DNA of 36,636 nucleotides from JAISFI01 sp031553775 (lineage in GTDB: Bacteria; Bacteroidota; Bacteroidia; Bacteroidales; Azobacteroidaceae): positions 1 through 36,636 of the forward strand of contig JAVBLA010000067.1 in assembly GCA_031553775.1 (NCBI GenBank), given 5' to 3'. The position numbers and the translations under genes are program-made. The notes under the pieces are model-generated. The model was not told the origin of the DNA, made no database searches, and was given only the letters and a program-made list of their open reading frames with translations. This document shows, piece by piece, positions 17,501 to 26,287 of this stretch (within the stretch, counting starts at the first letter, position 1; every line of letters begins with the position of its first letter).

Positions 17501-17783
17501 GAACAAATTCATTTTACACTCCTGGGCCGTTGAAGATGGTTCTTTCTTAAGAATGAATAATATTACTGTTGGCTACAGCATGCCACGGGCTCTTGTTAAG
17601 AAAGTGTCTTTACAACAAGTACGATTCTTCTTTACAGGAAATAACCTGTTGTTATTTACTAATTACACCGGTTTTGATCCGGAAGTAGATTCTCGCCGTA
17701 AAACGCCATTGACTCCAGGAGTAGACTATTCTGCTTATCCCAGGAGCAAATCGTATAACTTTGGAGTAAATGTTACATTTTAA
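14568..17783 (+). CDS. SusC-like TonB-dependent outer-membrane transporter
   Basis: 1071 residues. After a signal peptide (ATGs at 14568, 14580 and 14589 are all possible) comes a carboxypeptidase-regulatory-like domain (TITGTVTDSKGEEIIGASV), a TonB-box-like DLDEVVVIGYGTQKKRDLTG, the plug with the SusC signature KDASSTAIYGSRGANGVI at about 215-235, and a beta-barrel ending in VNVTF with the usual C-terminal aromatic. Forms the importer with the SusD lipoprotein whose gene starts six bases later. In this locus it should take up oligogalacturonides made by the surface lyases; substrate inferred from neighbours. Confidence 0.96.
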   Translation: MNLRMKTMKQAFRQISAAIVVFLFCCSSVIAQNKTITGTVTDSKGEEIIGASVLIKGTTTGTVTDIDGNFTLSAPATAQNLVVSYVGMKSKEVAITGSVMKIVLEENQTDLDEVVVIGYGTQKKRDLTGSVSSVGAKELKDIPITNAAEAMTGKLAGVQVTTVEGSPDADVKIRVRGGGSINGDSSPLYIVDGFPVNSINDIPPSDIQSIDVLKDASSTAIYGSRGANGVIIITTKAPKEGRLSISYDGLYGWKELANKLDVLSPYEFAKWQYEQAVLQGKVDDQYVAYFGVYDDMDIYKNIAGTDWQDECFGRTGSTFSHNISLTGGSEKSSFNINYNRVDDKAIMMESSYSRDNLNIKYNAKPIERVKLNVSARYSNIQVYGSGANEINEKSSADSRLKNTVIYSPVALKDLSSIDSDDEEVLGNLYPPTVAISDNYRFKQTKSYYFNGGITLEIMKGLSVRSELGLDNINQSDDKYYGSSTYYVRNQSTIRNKPAAISIYKSSERFRNTNTVNYEKKFGKAHSLSAMLGNEIMTTQSYTINNTVEGLPSALSPEDALKFTASQEYASVSKTYNTQDNMLSFFGRVNYDYKSKYLFSATFREDGSSIFAPGNQWGFFPSAAVAWRINDEDFMESTSNWLSSLKLRFSYGTAGNNKISPDQWRLVYEPKSTSYLNNAKSYWTDGDHLYNPDLKWETTITRNIGLDFGFFKQRISGSIELYYNDVNDLLIDFPIQGTGYAFQWRNAGATSNRGVEGSVNFVILEKKDYGLNFGFNIGFNKNRVESLGGLESIIANSGWNSSIADDYRVFVGQSLGLMYGYVSDGYYTVDDFDWNGSKWVAKPGVVDNSGITGSSWGPGALKLKDLDGKVNENGVYEITTDDRTIIGNATPKFTGGFNLSGKYKNFDMNASFSFVYGNDIYNANKIEFTSNNANEKYRNMTTEMASVNRWTHIDASGNRVTDANQLAALNANANIWSPLNKFILHSWAVEDGSFLRMNNITVGYSMPRALVKKVSLQQVRFFFTGNNLLLFTNYTGFDPEVDSRRKTPLTPGVDYSAYPRSKSYNFGVNVTF

Positions 17784-17789
17784 TATATA

Positions 17790-19733
17790 ATGAAAATGAA
17801 AAAATATATCATATATACAGTACTGCTTTGTGCAATTAGTTTCGGAGCATGTTCCGATTTCCTGGAACCGCCATTGGAATCTACTATGTCGGCACAAGAT
17901 GTATACTCAGATCCTTCACTTACGGAAGGTGTCATCATGAGTATCTACAATCAATTCGGAGAAGACAGGAGCTATCGTAACCGTTTGGTAGGATACATGG
18001 GAGTCAATACGGATATCGAGATCCACAGCGGATCGAAAGATGGAACTGTTGCTACTGCCGACAGAAAAACAATGGCCGTATATTTACAAACAACGGGATT
18101 GAAAGACGGATTCGACAGCAGCGATGGGAAAGACCCCTGGAGCCGGATCTATACAGCTATTGCCAAAGCAAATATTTGCATAGACGGAATACGCCAATAC
18201 GGTAATCCTCAGGATAATTCACAAATGGCTTATTATTTAGGAGAAGCGTTGACATTAAGAGCATTCTTATACTTTGATCTGATAAAGTTCTGGGGAGATG
18301 TTCCGGCCCGTTTTGAACCATTGGTTACAAATACATTATATGTTCCTAAAAGTGACCGGGATATCATTTATAAGCAAATCATTGCTGATTTGGGTGAAGC
18401 CTCCCAGTATGTACCCTGGCCGGGTGCTTCTTCACAAACAAGCACAGTGGAACGTATTAACAAAGCTTTTGTAAAAGGATTAAGAGCCCGCATATGTCTT
18501 TCTGCTGCAGGATTTTCCATGCGACCGTCGAATTTTAGCGGAAACATTGCCGAAACAAAAGCTACCACTTCCGTTTCTATGATCGTACGTACTGCATCCG
18601 ATGCATACAGGAGAGAATTGTACGACATTGCCCGTCAGGAATGTTATGATATTATAGAAGGTGCGGGAAAAGGAACAGCCAGGTTATCGAGCTCATTTGA
18701 AAATTTCTTTAGAAATCAATGCCAGGATATTGTTGTTTCCGGAGGAGAATCCTTATTTGAACTTCCGTTCTCTAATACCCGTGGCGAGTATATGTCGTAT
18801 TTAGGTCTGAGGCATGAAGGAGATAAAATTGCCAATGGTGTAGATAAATATGCCACTACCAATATGAAATGTGAAGTGAATGTTGTTCCGTCGTTTTTCT
18901 ACGACTATAACCAAGCCGATTCCCGGAGAGATGTTACTGTTCTTCCCATGAAGTGGGTCAACGGACAAAAACAAATGGCCGGTACCGTAGCTAACTTTTA
19001 CTTAGCTAAATGGCGTGCCGAATGGGGAAACAGAGTTTTTTCCAGTAATGACGATGGTATCAATTTTTGTCCGATGCGTTATGCCGACGTACTGTTGATG
19101 TACGCAGAAGCTGTTAATGAATTGAATGGGCAACCAGACAGCAAAGCCATTCAGTATTTGGAAGATATCAGATCACGAGCCTTCAACGGTAATCCCAGAA
19201 TGGATTTGGTTGTAGCTAAGTATCCGAATTACACCAGTAATAAAACAGACTTTTTCAATGCACTCGTAGATGAAAGAGCATTCGAATTCTGTGGTGAAAA
19301 TATTCGTAAATGGGATTTGATGAGATGGGGTATATTGAAAGATAAAATGGACCAGGCGAAACAAAACCTGCTGGATTTATTGGATTTTAAGAACTCATAC
19401 TCCGGTGTTCCTTCTACTGCATATTGGAGAAACAGAACAAATGATACGGATGCAGACAATAACGAGGTAATTGAATTCTACGGATTGAACAGAGGCGAAG
19501 ACGACTCAAGTGGCGCATATCATAAAACAGGCGACGGCTGGCATAAAAAAGCAGACTGGATTCGTGCATATCCTGAGTCCACAAAAGCAGATGCAATAGA
19601 AGCGAGCCGTTATTTGAAAGTACTGGAACAATCATTGTATAAAGGAGATCCGAACCAAAGACAGTTACTGCCTATCACAAATGTTGTTCTTACAGGCAGC
19701 CAGGGATCTTTAAGCAACGATTACGGTTATTAA
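17790..19733 (+). CDS. SusD/RagB-family glycan-binding lipoprotein
   Basis: 647 residues. Lipobox FGAC with Cys21 after a short hydrophobic segment; CSDFLEPPLE is the usual mature start. TPR-rich SusD fold: ALTLRAFLYFDLIKFWGDVP at about 150-170 and VDERAFEFCGENIRKWDLMR near 490-510 are the family signature regions. It acts as the lid of the SusC barrel, capturing oligosaccharide at the cell surface. Located between susC (6 bp) and a second surface lipoprotein gene (18 bp), hence one transcript. Sugar-binding residues cannot be assigned without structure. Confidence 0.96.
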   Translation: MKMKKYIIYTVLLCAISFGACSDFLEPPLESTMSAQDVYSDPSLTEGVIMSIYNQFGEDRSYRNRLVGYMGVNTDIEIHSGSKDGTVATADRKTMAVYLQTTGLKDGFDSSDGKDPWSRIYTAIAKANICIDGIRQYGNPQDNSQMAYYLGEALTLRAFLYFDLIKFWGDVPARFEPLVTNTLYVPKSDRDIIYKQIIADLGEASQYVPWPGASSQTSTVERINKAFVKGLRARICLSAAGFSMRPSNFSGNIAETKATTSVSMIVRTASDAYRRELYDIARQECYDIIEGAGKGTARLSSSFENFFRNQCQDIVVSGGESLFELPFSNTRGEYMSYLGLRHEGDKIANGVDKYATTNMKCEVNVVPSFFYDYNQADSRRDVTVLPMKWVNGQKQMAGTVANFYLAKWRAEWGNRVFSSNDDGINFCPMRYADVLLMYAEAVNELNGQPDSKAIQYLEDIRSRAFNGNPRMDLVVAKYPNYTSNKTDFFNALVDERAFEFCGENIRKWDLMRWGILKDKMDQAKQNLLDLLDFKNSYSGVPSTAYWRNRTNDTDADNNEVIEFYGLNRGEDDSSGAYHKTGDGWHKKADWIRAYPESTKADAIEASRYLKVLEQSLYKGDPNQRQLLPITNVVLTGSQGSLSNDYGY

Positions 19734-19751
19734 TATCTAAAAAACAAGATC

Positions 19752-21299
19752 ATGAACAAGTATATTTTTAATATCATTTTATCATTTGTATTTGCTGCTG
19801 TTGTCTTCACAGCCTGTAAAGACGATGAAGAAGATTTGGGCACTCCGAGATTATTCAGACCCATATCTATCGAAGTCAAACAAAACACAGAAGAAGTAGT
19901 CCAAATTAACTGGGCCCCGTCAGACGGTGCAAAGTCTTATACATTACAAATATCCATAGATCCTAATTTTTCTGTTATCAACCAGGAAATTTCCGGAATT
20001 CCCACAAATACGATCAATCTGACAGACGGAGTACTTTTCTCAATGACTGAAAATTATGATTTTTACCTGAGAGTAAAAGCTGATGCTACAGACGGACGCC
20101 CGGATTCATACTATTTTACCGCAACCACAGCTTTGGAACCTTATAGGTTGAATGTTTTCAAAACGGTTACCAAAGATGGTGTTAAAACTATTGCCAAACA
20201 AAACATTACGAAAAACCTGGTAAGGTTAGGATTCTCAGATCCGGAAGTAACAGAAATCAGATTGGAAAAAAACGGTCAGATAATTACCGTCGCTACATTA
20301 GATGACACAGATATCGCCAATGGTTATAAAGAAATTGAAGTTGAAAGTGCTACTTTTTATTATGCATACATTTATAATGGAACAGAAAGAAAAGGAAGGG
20401 TATCTTTTACTTCAACTCCTGCCACAGAACAAATTGTAGACAATGCAACTGATCTGAAAGCCTTATTATTATCCCATGTAGAAGGTGCATATATTCGTGT
20501 AAAACCAGGAAGCTATACCTGTGGCCAGTTAACTATTACCGAATCTCCCTCTTTCACATTAATCTCTTTCAATGAGGAAAAAGCCATATTGGATATCATG
20601 CTCAAAACACAGGGAAATGTAGGTAGTATTGTTTGGGAAGACCTTGTATTAGATTCACAAAGCCAAAGGGACGGTATCTACGACTGGGATGGAACCATTA
20701 ATGGAGGTAATGCTATTTTCAGAAATTGTGACATTCAGAATTATAAGAAATCGTTGGTTTATGTCAGAACTTCAGCTGTAGGCTCCATCGGAAATATTGA
20801 AATAGATAATTGTAAGATGGATAACCTGTGTGCTTCTCAAGGATTTATCGACATACGTGCAGGAAAATCGGGTAATATATCCATTAAAAACTCAACTTTC
20901 ACCAATTTCCCTGCTACCGGAGGATTTGTCAGGTATGAAACTGCAACTACCGGAAGTATGAATGTAGAGATAGACAAATGTTCTTTATATAAAATTATGA
21001 TCACAACTGCAACTGCATTCTTCTATGTCAGAAAAGATGGCTGTAATGTTGTCGTAAAAAATTCTATTATAGAAACTGTTAAAAATGGTAAGCCGAACCA
21101 AAGCGTTATTCCATCGATGGACTACAATTATTATTTCGATGTAGATGATAATGCAAAGACCGGTAGTAATGAAAGTTGTACCAACGGTGAGAAATCCGGA
21201 TATAAGGATGCTCCCAATGGAGACTTTACTCCGGTAAATGGAGCTAATACAGCTGCAAGTGGTAAAAAACCGGCTGGCGACCCACGTTGGATTAAATAA
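19752..21299 (+). CDS. DUF4957/DUF5123-type surface lipoprotein of the pectin locus
   Basis: 515 residues with lipobox VFTAC (Cys22) and an acidic CKDDEEDL start, a typical surface-export signal. Residues about 30-125 look like a fibronectin type III-like domain (SYTLQISIDPNF, YDFYLRVKAD). The second half is a repetitive beta-helix resembling DUF4957/DUF5123 domains, with rungs such as FRNCDIQNYKKSLVYVRTSA and the closing DPRWIK motif. Genes of this kind follow susC/susD in pectin loci and probably encode surface glycan-binding or lyase-fold proteins. I see no catalytic site, so binding is the more likely role. A strong terminator follows. Confidence 0.8.
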   Translation: MNKYIFNIILSFVFAAVVFTACKDDEEDLGTPRLFRPISIEVKQNTEEVVQINWAPSDGAKSYTLQISIDPNFSVINQEISGIPTNTINLTDGVLFSMTENYDFYLRVKADATDGRPDSYYFTATTALEPYRLNVFKTVTKDGVKTIAKQNITKNLVRLGFSDPEVTEIRLEKNGQIITVATLDDTDIANGYKEIEVESATFYYAYIYNGTERKGRVSFTSTPATEQIVDNATDLKALLLSHVEGAYIRVKPGSYTCGQLTITESPSFTLISFNEEKAILDIMLKTQGNVGSIVWEDLVLDSQSQRDGIYDWDGTINGGNAIFRNCDIQNYKKSLVYVRTSAVGSIGNIEIDNCKMDNLCASQGFIDIRAGKSGNISIKNSTFTNFPATGGFVRYETATTGSMNVEIDKCSLYKIMITTATAFFYVRKDGCNVVVKNSIIETVKNGKPNQSVIPSMDYNYYFDVDDNAKTGSNESCTNGEKSGYKDAPNGDFTPVNGANTAASGKKPAGDPRWIK

Positions 21300-21337
21300 T
21301 ACTCATCCCTGAATCATTGGTATTCAATAATAACCGT

Positions 21338-21380
21338 CTTAAAAGCCTGTATTCCCACAGCAAAAAAACAGGCTTTTAAG
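21338..21380 (+). terminator. Terminator of the PL9-susC-susD-lipoprotein transcript
   Basis: CTTAAAAGCCTGT (21338-21350) pairs perfectly with ACAGGCTTTTAAG (21368-21380), a 13-bp stem with a 17-nt loop, 39 bases after the lipoprotein stop. It implies that GH28 has its own promoter or is reached by readthrough. Confidence 0.75.
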
Positions 21381-21424
21381 TACGGTACGGGGAAAGCACA
21401 TGCTCAAAACAAAATTATTCAGAC

Positions 21425-23011
21425 ATGAACAAACAAATTATTCAAACCTATTTTTTCCTTCTCTCCACTTTCTGTATGCTGTTTTTTTCCTGCCAGGCAA
21501 AAGATAATTACGAATACGCTTATCTGTATAAGGATCTGCCGTTCGACATGCCGCAGGTAAAAAAACCGGTATTTCCGAAATATGAGGTTTCCATTACCGA
21601 TTTCGGAGGTGTGGGAGATGGAGCCAAACTCAATACCGAAGCATTCGCCAGGGCAATGGATGCACTGTCGCAAAAAGGTGGAGGACAACTTACAGTTCCT
21701 TTCGGAGTATGGTTTACCGGACCCATCGAATTCAAATCAAATATCAACCTGCACCTGGAAGAAGGCGCACTGATCTTATTTTCCCCGGATTTTAATCTAT
21801 ACCCGCTGGTCAATACGATCTTCGAAGGCTTGGATACCCGGCGTTGTCAATCGCCTATCTCCGGCAGAAATTTAGTCAATATCGCCATTACGGGAAAAGG
21901 GGCCATCAATGGTTCCGGACATGCCTGGCGACCTCTTAAGAAAGGGAAAGTAACCGACAAGGAATGGCAGGAAATAGTGGCTTCAGGTGGTATCGTAAAA
22001 AATGGAAATTACTGGTATCCCTCCGAATCGTCGGCCAAAGGCGCAGCCATCAGCGATATGAATGTACCACGGAATCTGCAAACAGAAGCGGAATGGAATG
22101 AAATACGGGATTTCCTGCGTCCGGTAATGGTCAATTTCATCGAATGCAAAAATGTACTGATGGAAGGAGTTTTGTTCGAAAATTCACCGGCATGGAATAT
22201 ACATCCCCTACTCTGTGAAAATGTGATTCTAGATAATATTTTTGTACGGAATCCGGCATACGCACAAAATGGTGACGGACTCGACCTGGAATCTTGTGTG
22301 AATTCCATTATCGTTAATTGTCTTTTTGATGTGGGCGACGATGGCATCTGTATCAAATCCGGTAAAGACAAAGACGGCCGTTTGCGTGCACGGCCTACAG
22401 TAAATGTACTGGTGGATAACTGTAAAGTATTCAAGGGACACGGTGGATTTGTGGTAGGAAGCGAAATGTCGGGTAGTGTGCGGAATATTCTCGTCAGCAA
22501 CTGTCAATTCCTGGGAACTGATGTGGGCCTACGCTTCAAAAGTACCCGGGGACGTGGTGGCGTGGTAGAAAACATCTACATCAACAATATCAGTATGTTC
22601 GATATCGTAACGGAATCTTTCCTTTTCGACCTGTATTATGGAGGAAAATCGGCTTCCGAATCCCTGGAAGACGGAGATGTTATCCCGAAAGAGGTCTCTA
22701 TTCCCCCTGTCACCGAAGAGACACCGGCTTTCCGGAATATTTACGTAAAAAACCTGGTTTCCAGGAATGCACGTCGTGCCATGCTTTTCAATGGACTTCC
22801 GGAAATGAACATCACCAATATCAACGTGGAAAATGCCTATATCACCTCTATATATGGAGCAGAGATTGTAGAGTCGGATGGTGTTAAACTCAAGAATGTC
22901 AGCATTATTCCCCAACAAGGACCTGCTTTGATCCTGAAAAATGTAAAAAATTTAGATACTGTGAATTTTACCTACCCGAAAGGAACCGGGGAAATGATTG
23001 TAAAGAACTAA
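21425..23011 (+). CDS. Glycoside hydrolase family 28, exo-polygalacturonase-like lipoprotein
   Basis: 528 residues with a lipobox FFSC (about Cys23). Start of the fold: VSITDFGGVGDGAKLNTEAF, normal for GH28. Catalytic features are NGDGLD with Asp284, GDDGICIKSG with Asp305 and Asp306, GHGG with His339, and RFKSTRGRGG as the RIK-like motif. GH28 enzymes hydrolyse alpha-1,4-galacturonate with inversion; the long loops and bacterial relatives suggest exo action on oligogalacturonides. As a lipoprotein it may face the periplasm. Separate from the susCD transcript by a terminator. Its stop codon lies in a heptad array that forms a long hairpin with the one behind the MATE gene. Confidence 0.94.
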   Translation: MNKQIIQTYFFLLSTFCMLFFSCQAKDNYEYAYLYKDLPFDMPQVKKPVFPKYEVSITDFGGVGDGAKLNTEAFARAMDALSQKGGGQLTVPFGVWFTGPIEFKSNINLHLEEGALILFSPDFNLYPLVNTIFEGLDTRRCQSPISGRNLVNIAITGKGAINGSGHAWRPLKKGKVTDKEWQEIVASGGIVKNGNYWYPSESSAKGAAISDMNVPRNLQTEAEWNEIRDFLRPVMVNFIECKNVLMEGVLFENSPAWNIHPLLCENVILDNIFVRNPAYAQNGDGLDLESCVNSIIVNCLFDVGDDGICIKSGKDKDGRLRARPTVNVLVDNCKVFKGHGGFVVGSEMSGSVRNILVSNCQFLGTDVGLRFKSTRGRGGVVENIYINNISMFDIVTESFLFDLYYGGKSASESLEDGDVIPKEVSIPPVTEETPAFRNIYVKNLVSRNARRAMLFNGLPEMNITNINVENAYITSIYGAEIVESDGVKLKNVSIIPQQGPALILKNVKNLDTVNFTYPKGTGEMIVKN

Positions 23012-23154
23012 AAGTTAAAAACTAAAAACTAAAAATTGGCAGTCGATAAAGCATTGAAAATTGAAAATTTTGATTCATGTATTTTCATTTTCAATCATCA
23101 ATTGTCAATTTTTAGTTTTTAGTTTTTAACTTTTAGTTTTTAGTTTTTAATTCT
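23004..23154. repeat. Heptanucleotide repeat pair, locus 3, long inverted repeat between convergent genes
   Basis: Left array at 23004-23038: AGAACTA, AAAGTTA, AAAACTA, AAAACTA, AAAATTG; it includes the GH28 stop. Right array at 23106-23154: seven inverted 7-mers running up to the stop of the MATE gene (23155-23157). 23010-23038 and 23106-23134 are perfectly complementary over 29 bp, and further ATTGAAA/TTTTCAT units lie inside. It should form a strong bidirectional terminator-like hairpin. Confidence 0.9.
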
Positions 23155-24492
23155 TCAGATTTTCTTGTTTCTCCAATTCCCTCTCTTCATATAAATATAG
23201 CTGAACAGGAAAATAAACAACCCATACACATACTCGCAAGTCCAGCAATATTCCAACGGGAATCTGAAATGGATTACCGATACCCAGATATAAAAAATAT
23301 AGATCACAAGTGCCGAAATTTCCAGGATCAAAGCTGTTCTCGTATTACCGGTACCTGAAACCGCATTAAAAAACACATTGGATATGGAGATCAAAGGGAG
23401 TACCAGTAAAACCACATACAGAGACGGAATCGATTCCCTGATCAGGGTAGCATCGGAAGTATAAATAGCGATCGCCCATTCCGGAAAAATAAAACTGACC
23501 AGCATAAAAACGGCACAGATTATAACGGACAGTTTGGCTACTTTCCAAACCAAAGGGATGACCAGTTCTTTTTTCCCGGCACCAATGGCATTACTCACCA
23601 ATGTATTAGCCGTAGCCGCCAATGAGAAAACAGGAATGGAAATCAACATGTATAAACTGCGCACTATATTAGATATTGCCAACGGCTGTTCTCCCATATG
23701 CTCTATGGCTAAAAAGAAAAAAAACCAGCTCCCCAGCGACAAAAAATTCTGAAGCATCAGCGACAAAGAAATATTCAACACATTTTTTACCACAGCCAGG
23801 TTTGCCAATGCAAATTTCCGGAATCCGTATTTTTCAAAATCAATCTTACAGAAAGTATAAATTATAAAAAATAACACGGATGCTATCTCCGAAAGTACTG
23901 ACGAGATAGCAGCACCGGCAATTTTCATTTCCGGAAATCCAAACTTTCCGAATATCAGGAGATAATCGAAAAGGATATTAGTCAATGCCATGATCAATGC
24001 ATTGAACGACAAAACCTTCGTCTGGGTAGTACCCACATAGAAAGCCCGGAACATTACATTGACAGATGCAAAGAAAATACCGTAAATACGCCAATCCAGA
24101 TACTCCAGGGCTGCATTCAAGACATTTTCAGATGTCAGCAACTTCGATAAAATAACTTCAGAAAAAGAACGCGTAAAAAAGAACAGAACCAGAGCCATAG
24201 AAAGCAAAAACAAAATGCCTCCCATTAGAATTTCACCTATCTTATGATAATTTTTCTCTCCGTTCCTTCTTCCTATCAGGATCTGAGATCCGGTACTGAA
24301 ACCGAAGATCAGCATAAAGATCACAATATAATAAATACCGGCCAGGGCTGAGGCACCTAACTCCACCTCTCCTACCCGGCCCAGGAAAGCCGTACCGATT
24401 ACCTGGATCAGGTTCTGCACAAACAACGTCAGGAAAATAGGATAAGCTATCTTCCATATGTGGGAGTAAGTATACGATTTTTTTTCCGGCAT
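23155..24492 (-). CDS. MATE family efflux transporter
   Basis: 445 residues, normal MATE length, with about 12 hydrophobic segments. The N-terminus (KIAYPIFLTLFVQNLIQVIG) and the duplicated SNAIGAGKKE segment near residue 290 match the NorM/DinF type. Exports cationic drugs or metabolites by Na+ or H+ antiport across the inner membrane. It lies 13 bases downstream of the GNAT gene, which is itself coupled to a DUF2156 gene, so the three are co-transcribed. Substrate unknown. Its stop codon touches the locus 3 heptad array. Confidence 0.92.
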   Translation of the reverse strand: MPEKKSYTYSHIWKIAYPIFLTLFVQNLIQVIGTAFLGRVGEVELGASALAGIYYIVIFMLIFGFSTGSQILIGRRNGEKNYHKIGEILMGGILFLLSMALVLFFFTRSFSEVILSKLLTSENVLNAALEYLDWRIYGIFFASVNVMFRAFYVGTTQTKVLSFNALIMALTNILFDYLLIFGKFGFPEMKIAGAAISSVLSEIASVLFFIIYTFCKIDFEKYGFRKFALANLAVVKNVLNISLSLMLQNFLSLGSWFFFFLAIEHMGEQPLAISNIVRSLYMLISIPVFSLAATANTLVSNAIGAGKKELVIPLVWKVAKLSVIICAVFMLVSFIFPEWAIAIYTSDATLIRESIPSLYVVLLVLPLISISNVFFNAVSGTGNTRTALILEISALVIYIFYIWVSVIHFRFPLEYCWTCEYVYGLFIFLFSYIYMKRGNWRNKKI

Positions 24493-24505
24493 GTAGAAAA
24501 ATCTG

Positions 24506-25339
24506 TCAGTCGAGCATCATACTCATATAGATATCAGGAGGAAGAGTAATAGATTCGTCCAGAATCTTAAGCATTCCATGATATTTAGCCCAGGTATCCG
24601 ATTCATACCGACAAATATAGATCTCACCGGTTTGATAATGAGAGGCTATGGAAAAAAGTAAAGACTGATAATGAATCTCATCTTTTGCCAGGATTTCCTT
24701 TACTATCACCTGGTTATTTTCCCGGCTAAAAAAACAGATACCGCCGGCATTGACAAAAATCTGTATTCCTTCAGACAAAGCATCTTCGAAAATATATTTT
24801 GCCTGGGATTCCGATTTGAGAACCACGTTTTTTTTGCGGGACAGCAAAGAAGTATATAAAAAGCTCATATCCACATTATTGGGCAGAGGATAAGAGCGAA
24901 TAGACGGAATGATACTGCTAATAACCTTTTGTTGGTTGTAAAAACGAGGGAAAGCTTTTTTGAATCCGTACACGGCATAAAAATCAAACAACCATTCTTC
25001 CTGAGGTATCAGGAAAGAAACAGCCATTCCCTTCGATTTCATTTCGACAAAAGATTGTTGTATGAGCTGTTCCATGAACCCTTTTTTCCGGTACTCCGGA
25101 TGAGTCATGGCTCCTGATATGTAACCGGCTTTTACCACATGCTCTCCCAGTTTCATCCGGTAAGGAATGATTTGCATGGAAGCCACCGGCAGGTTATCCT
25201 GAATCAGCACCATTGTTTCTCCGGAAGGAAATATCCGGTTAAAATAAAAGGCAATAAACTCATCGGTATCTGTAGGAAAAGAGAGTCTCCAGATCGATTT
25301 TAAGAAGGGGATATCAGTATCGGTAACGTAACGTATCAT
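24506..25339 (-). CDS. GNAT family N-acetyltransferase (Eis-like N-terminal domain)
   Basis: 277 residues. The acetyl-CoA-binding region reads GYISGAMTHPEYRKKGFMEQ at about 95-115, followed by FLIPQEEWLFDFYAVYGFKK; this order (HPEYR.KG, then a YGF motif) is that of Eis-like GNAT enzymes. The C-terminal part (residues 160-277) is shorter than in mycobacterial Eis. Acetylates an amine on a small molecule or peptide, probably in the cytoplasm. The start overlaps the stop of the upstream DUF2156 gene by four bases (ATGA), so translation is coupled. Substrate cannot be inferred. Confidence 0.82.
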   Translation of the reverse strand: MIRYVTDTDIPFLKSIWRLSFPTDTDEFIAFYFNRIFPSGETMVLIQDNLPVASMQIIPYRMKLGEHVVKAGYISGAMTHPEYRKKGFMEQLIQQSFVEMKSKGMAVSFLIPQEEWLFDFYAVYGFKKAFPRFYNQQKVISSIIPSIRSYPLPNNVDMSFLYTSLLSRKKNVVLKSESQAKYIFEDALSEGIQIFVNAGGICFFSRENNQVIVKEILAKDEIHYQSLLFSIASHYQTGEIYICRYESDTWAKYHGMLKILDESITLPPDIYMSMMLD

Positions 25340-26229
25340 TTGAATCGAATGTATCCTTTTGACATTAAAACAGCCGGATGGTAAGAAAGTTTAGCCTGTC
25401 GCAAAGATTCCAGACCCAGGTCTTCCTCCCGGTTAATATATATAAATTCACTGCATTCATGTTCGGCAAACTGTTGGTTGATCATGCTGAATCCTCCGTC
25501 TATTTCATACAAAGATTTTTCCGCATGAACGCCAAAAGTATCCGGTCCCAGTAATTGTCCGTACGAATAAGCCAATATTTCGCCATTTACACGCAAAGCG
25601 CCACCCCTGATCTCCAGGCGTTCGAAATATTCAAAAGCCATTTGGGTTGCAATCCGTTCTTCCGCCAACGATTCATCTTCTTCACATCCCCCGTTTTCCC
25701 CACACCAGCGGTTATATAACTTCAGGCACTCCGGAATAATATCACGGGTAATCGGCAAATATTCGTAAGAATAGGTCTTCTTGAATTTGTTGATATGATT
25801 CCGTTTCGGTTGCAATTTTTTACCCTTCAGCGTAATCAGATCCTGAGAAAGATAAAGGTACTCGAACCAATCCCTGTCTGCTTTATACTCAAACATTCCC
25901 GGACAGGCTTTGTCTATATCTTCGAACATCCCGGAAGTAACAGCGAACAGGTAAAAAATATCTTTCCGTTCCCGGGCATCTTCCATCAGCAGTTCCAGAG
26001 CCATTTTCAAATCTCCGGCTCCCAACGGCATCATATACCCTGCTGTACGCACTGAAGTATGAAACCGAAAAAAAAGAAAACCATTTGTAATACAATAAGT
26101 TGTATTGTATTTATGCTTCCAGCAAAAAATATTGGCAAAAGAAAAATCGCAGTTCCGATATGGATTCTGCTTCAAAAAAGCATTGATAGGCTCTCTGCTA
26201 TCTATAGTAACGGGTATGAAATTCAGCAT
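25336..26229 (-). CDS. DUF2156 domain protein (phosphatidylglycerol lysyltransferase C-domain-like)
   Basis: 297 residues. Visible motifs of DUF2156 include NPYRNCDFSFANIFCWKHKY at the start, KLQPKRNHINKFKKTY in the middle, and EDLGLESLRQAKLSYHPAVL near the end. The fold is a tandem GNAT-like (FemX-like) one, as in the soluble domain of MprF, but no membrane domain is present, so this is a stand-alone cytoplasmic protein. MprF-type domains use aminoacyl-tRNA; whether this one does is unknown. Sits 58 bp after panD and is coupled to the GNAT gene. A CAATTTTG sequence just upstream of its ATG is a poor promoter candidate, so readthrough from panD is more likely. Confidence 0.85.
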   Translation of the reverse strand: MLNFIPVTIDSREPINAFLKQNPYRNCDFSFANIFCWKHKYNTTYCITNGFLFFRFHTSVRTAGYMMPLGAGDLKMALELLMEDARERKDIFYLFAVTSGMFEDIDKACPGMFEYKADRDWFEYLYLSQDLITLKGKKLQPKRNHINKFKKTYSYEYLPITRDIIPECLKLYNRWCGENGGCEEDESLAEERIATQMAFEYFERLEIRGGALRVNGEILAYSYGQLLGPDTFGVHAEKSLYEIDGGFSMINQQFAEHECSEFIYINREEDLGLESLRQAKLSYHPAVLMSKGYIRFK

Positions 26230-26287
26230 AATAAATTCAAAATTGCACCTGACCGGCGAGTTTACAACAAACGGCAGTGCGATAAGT

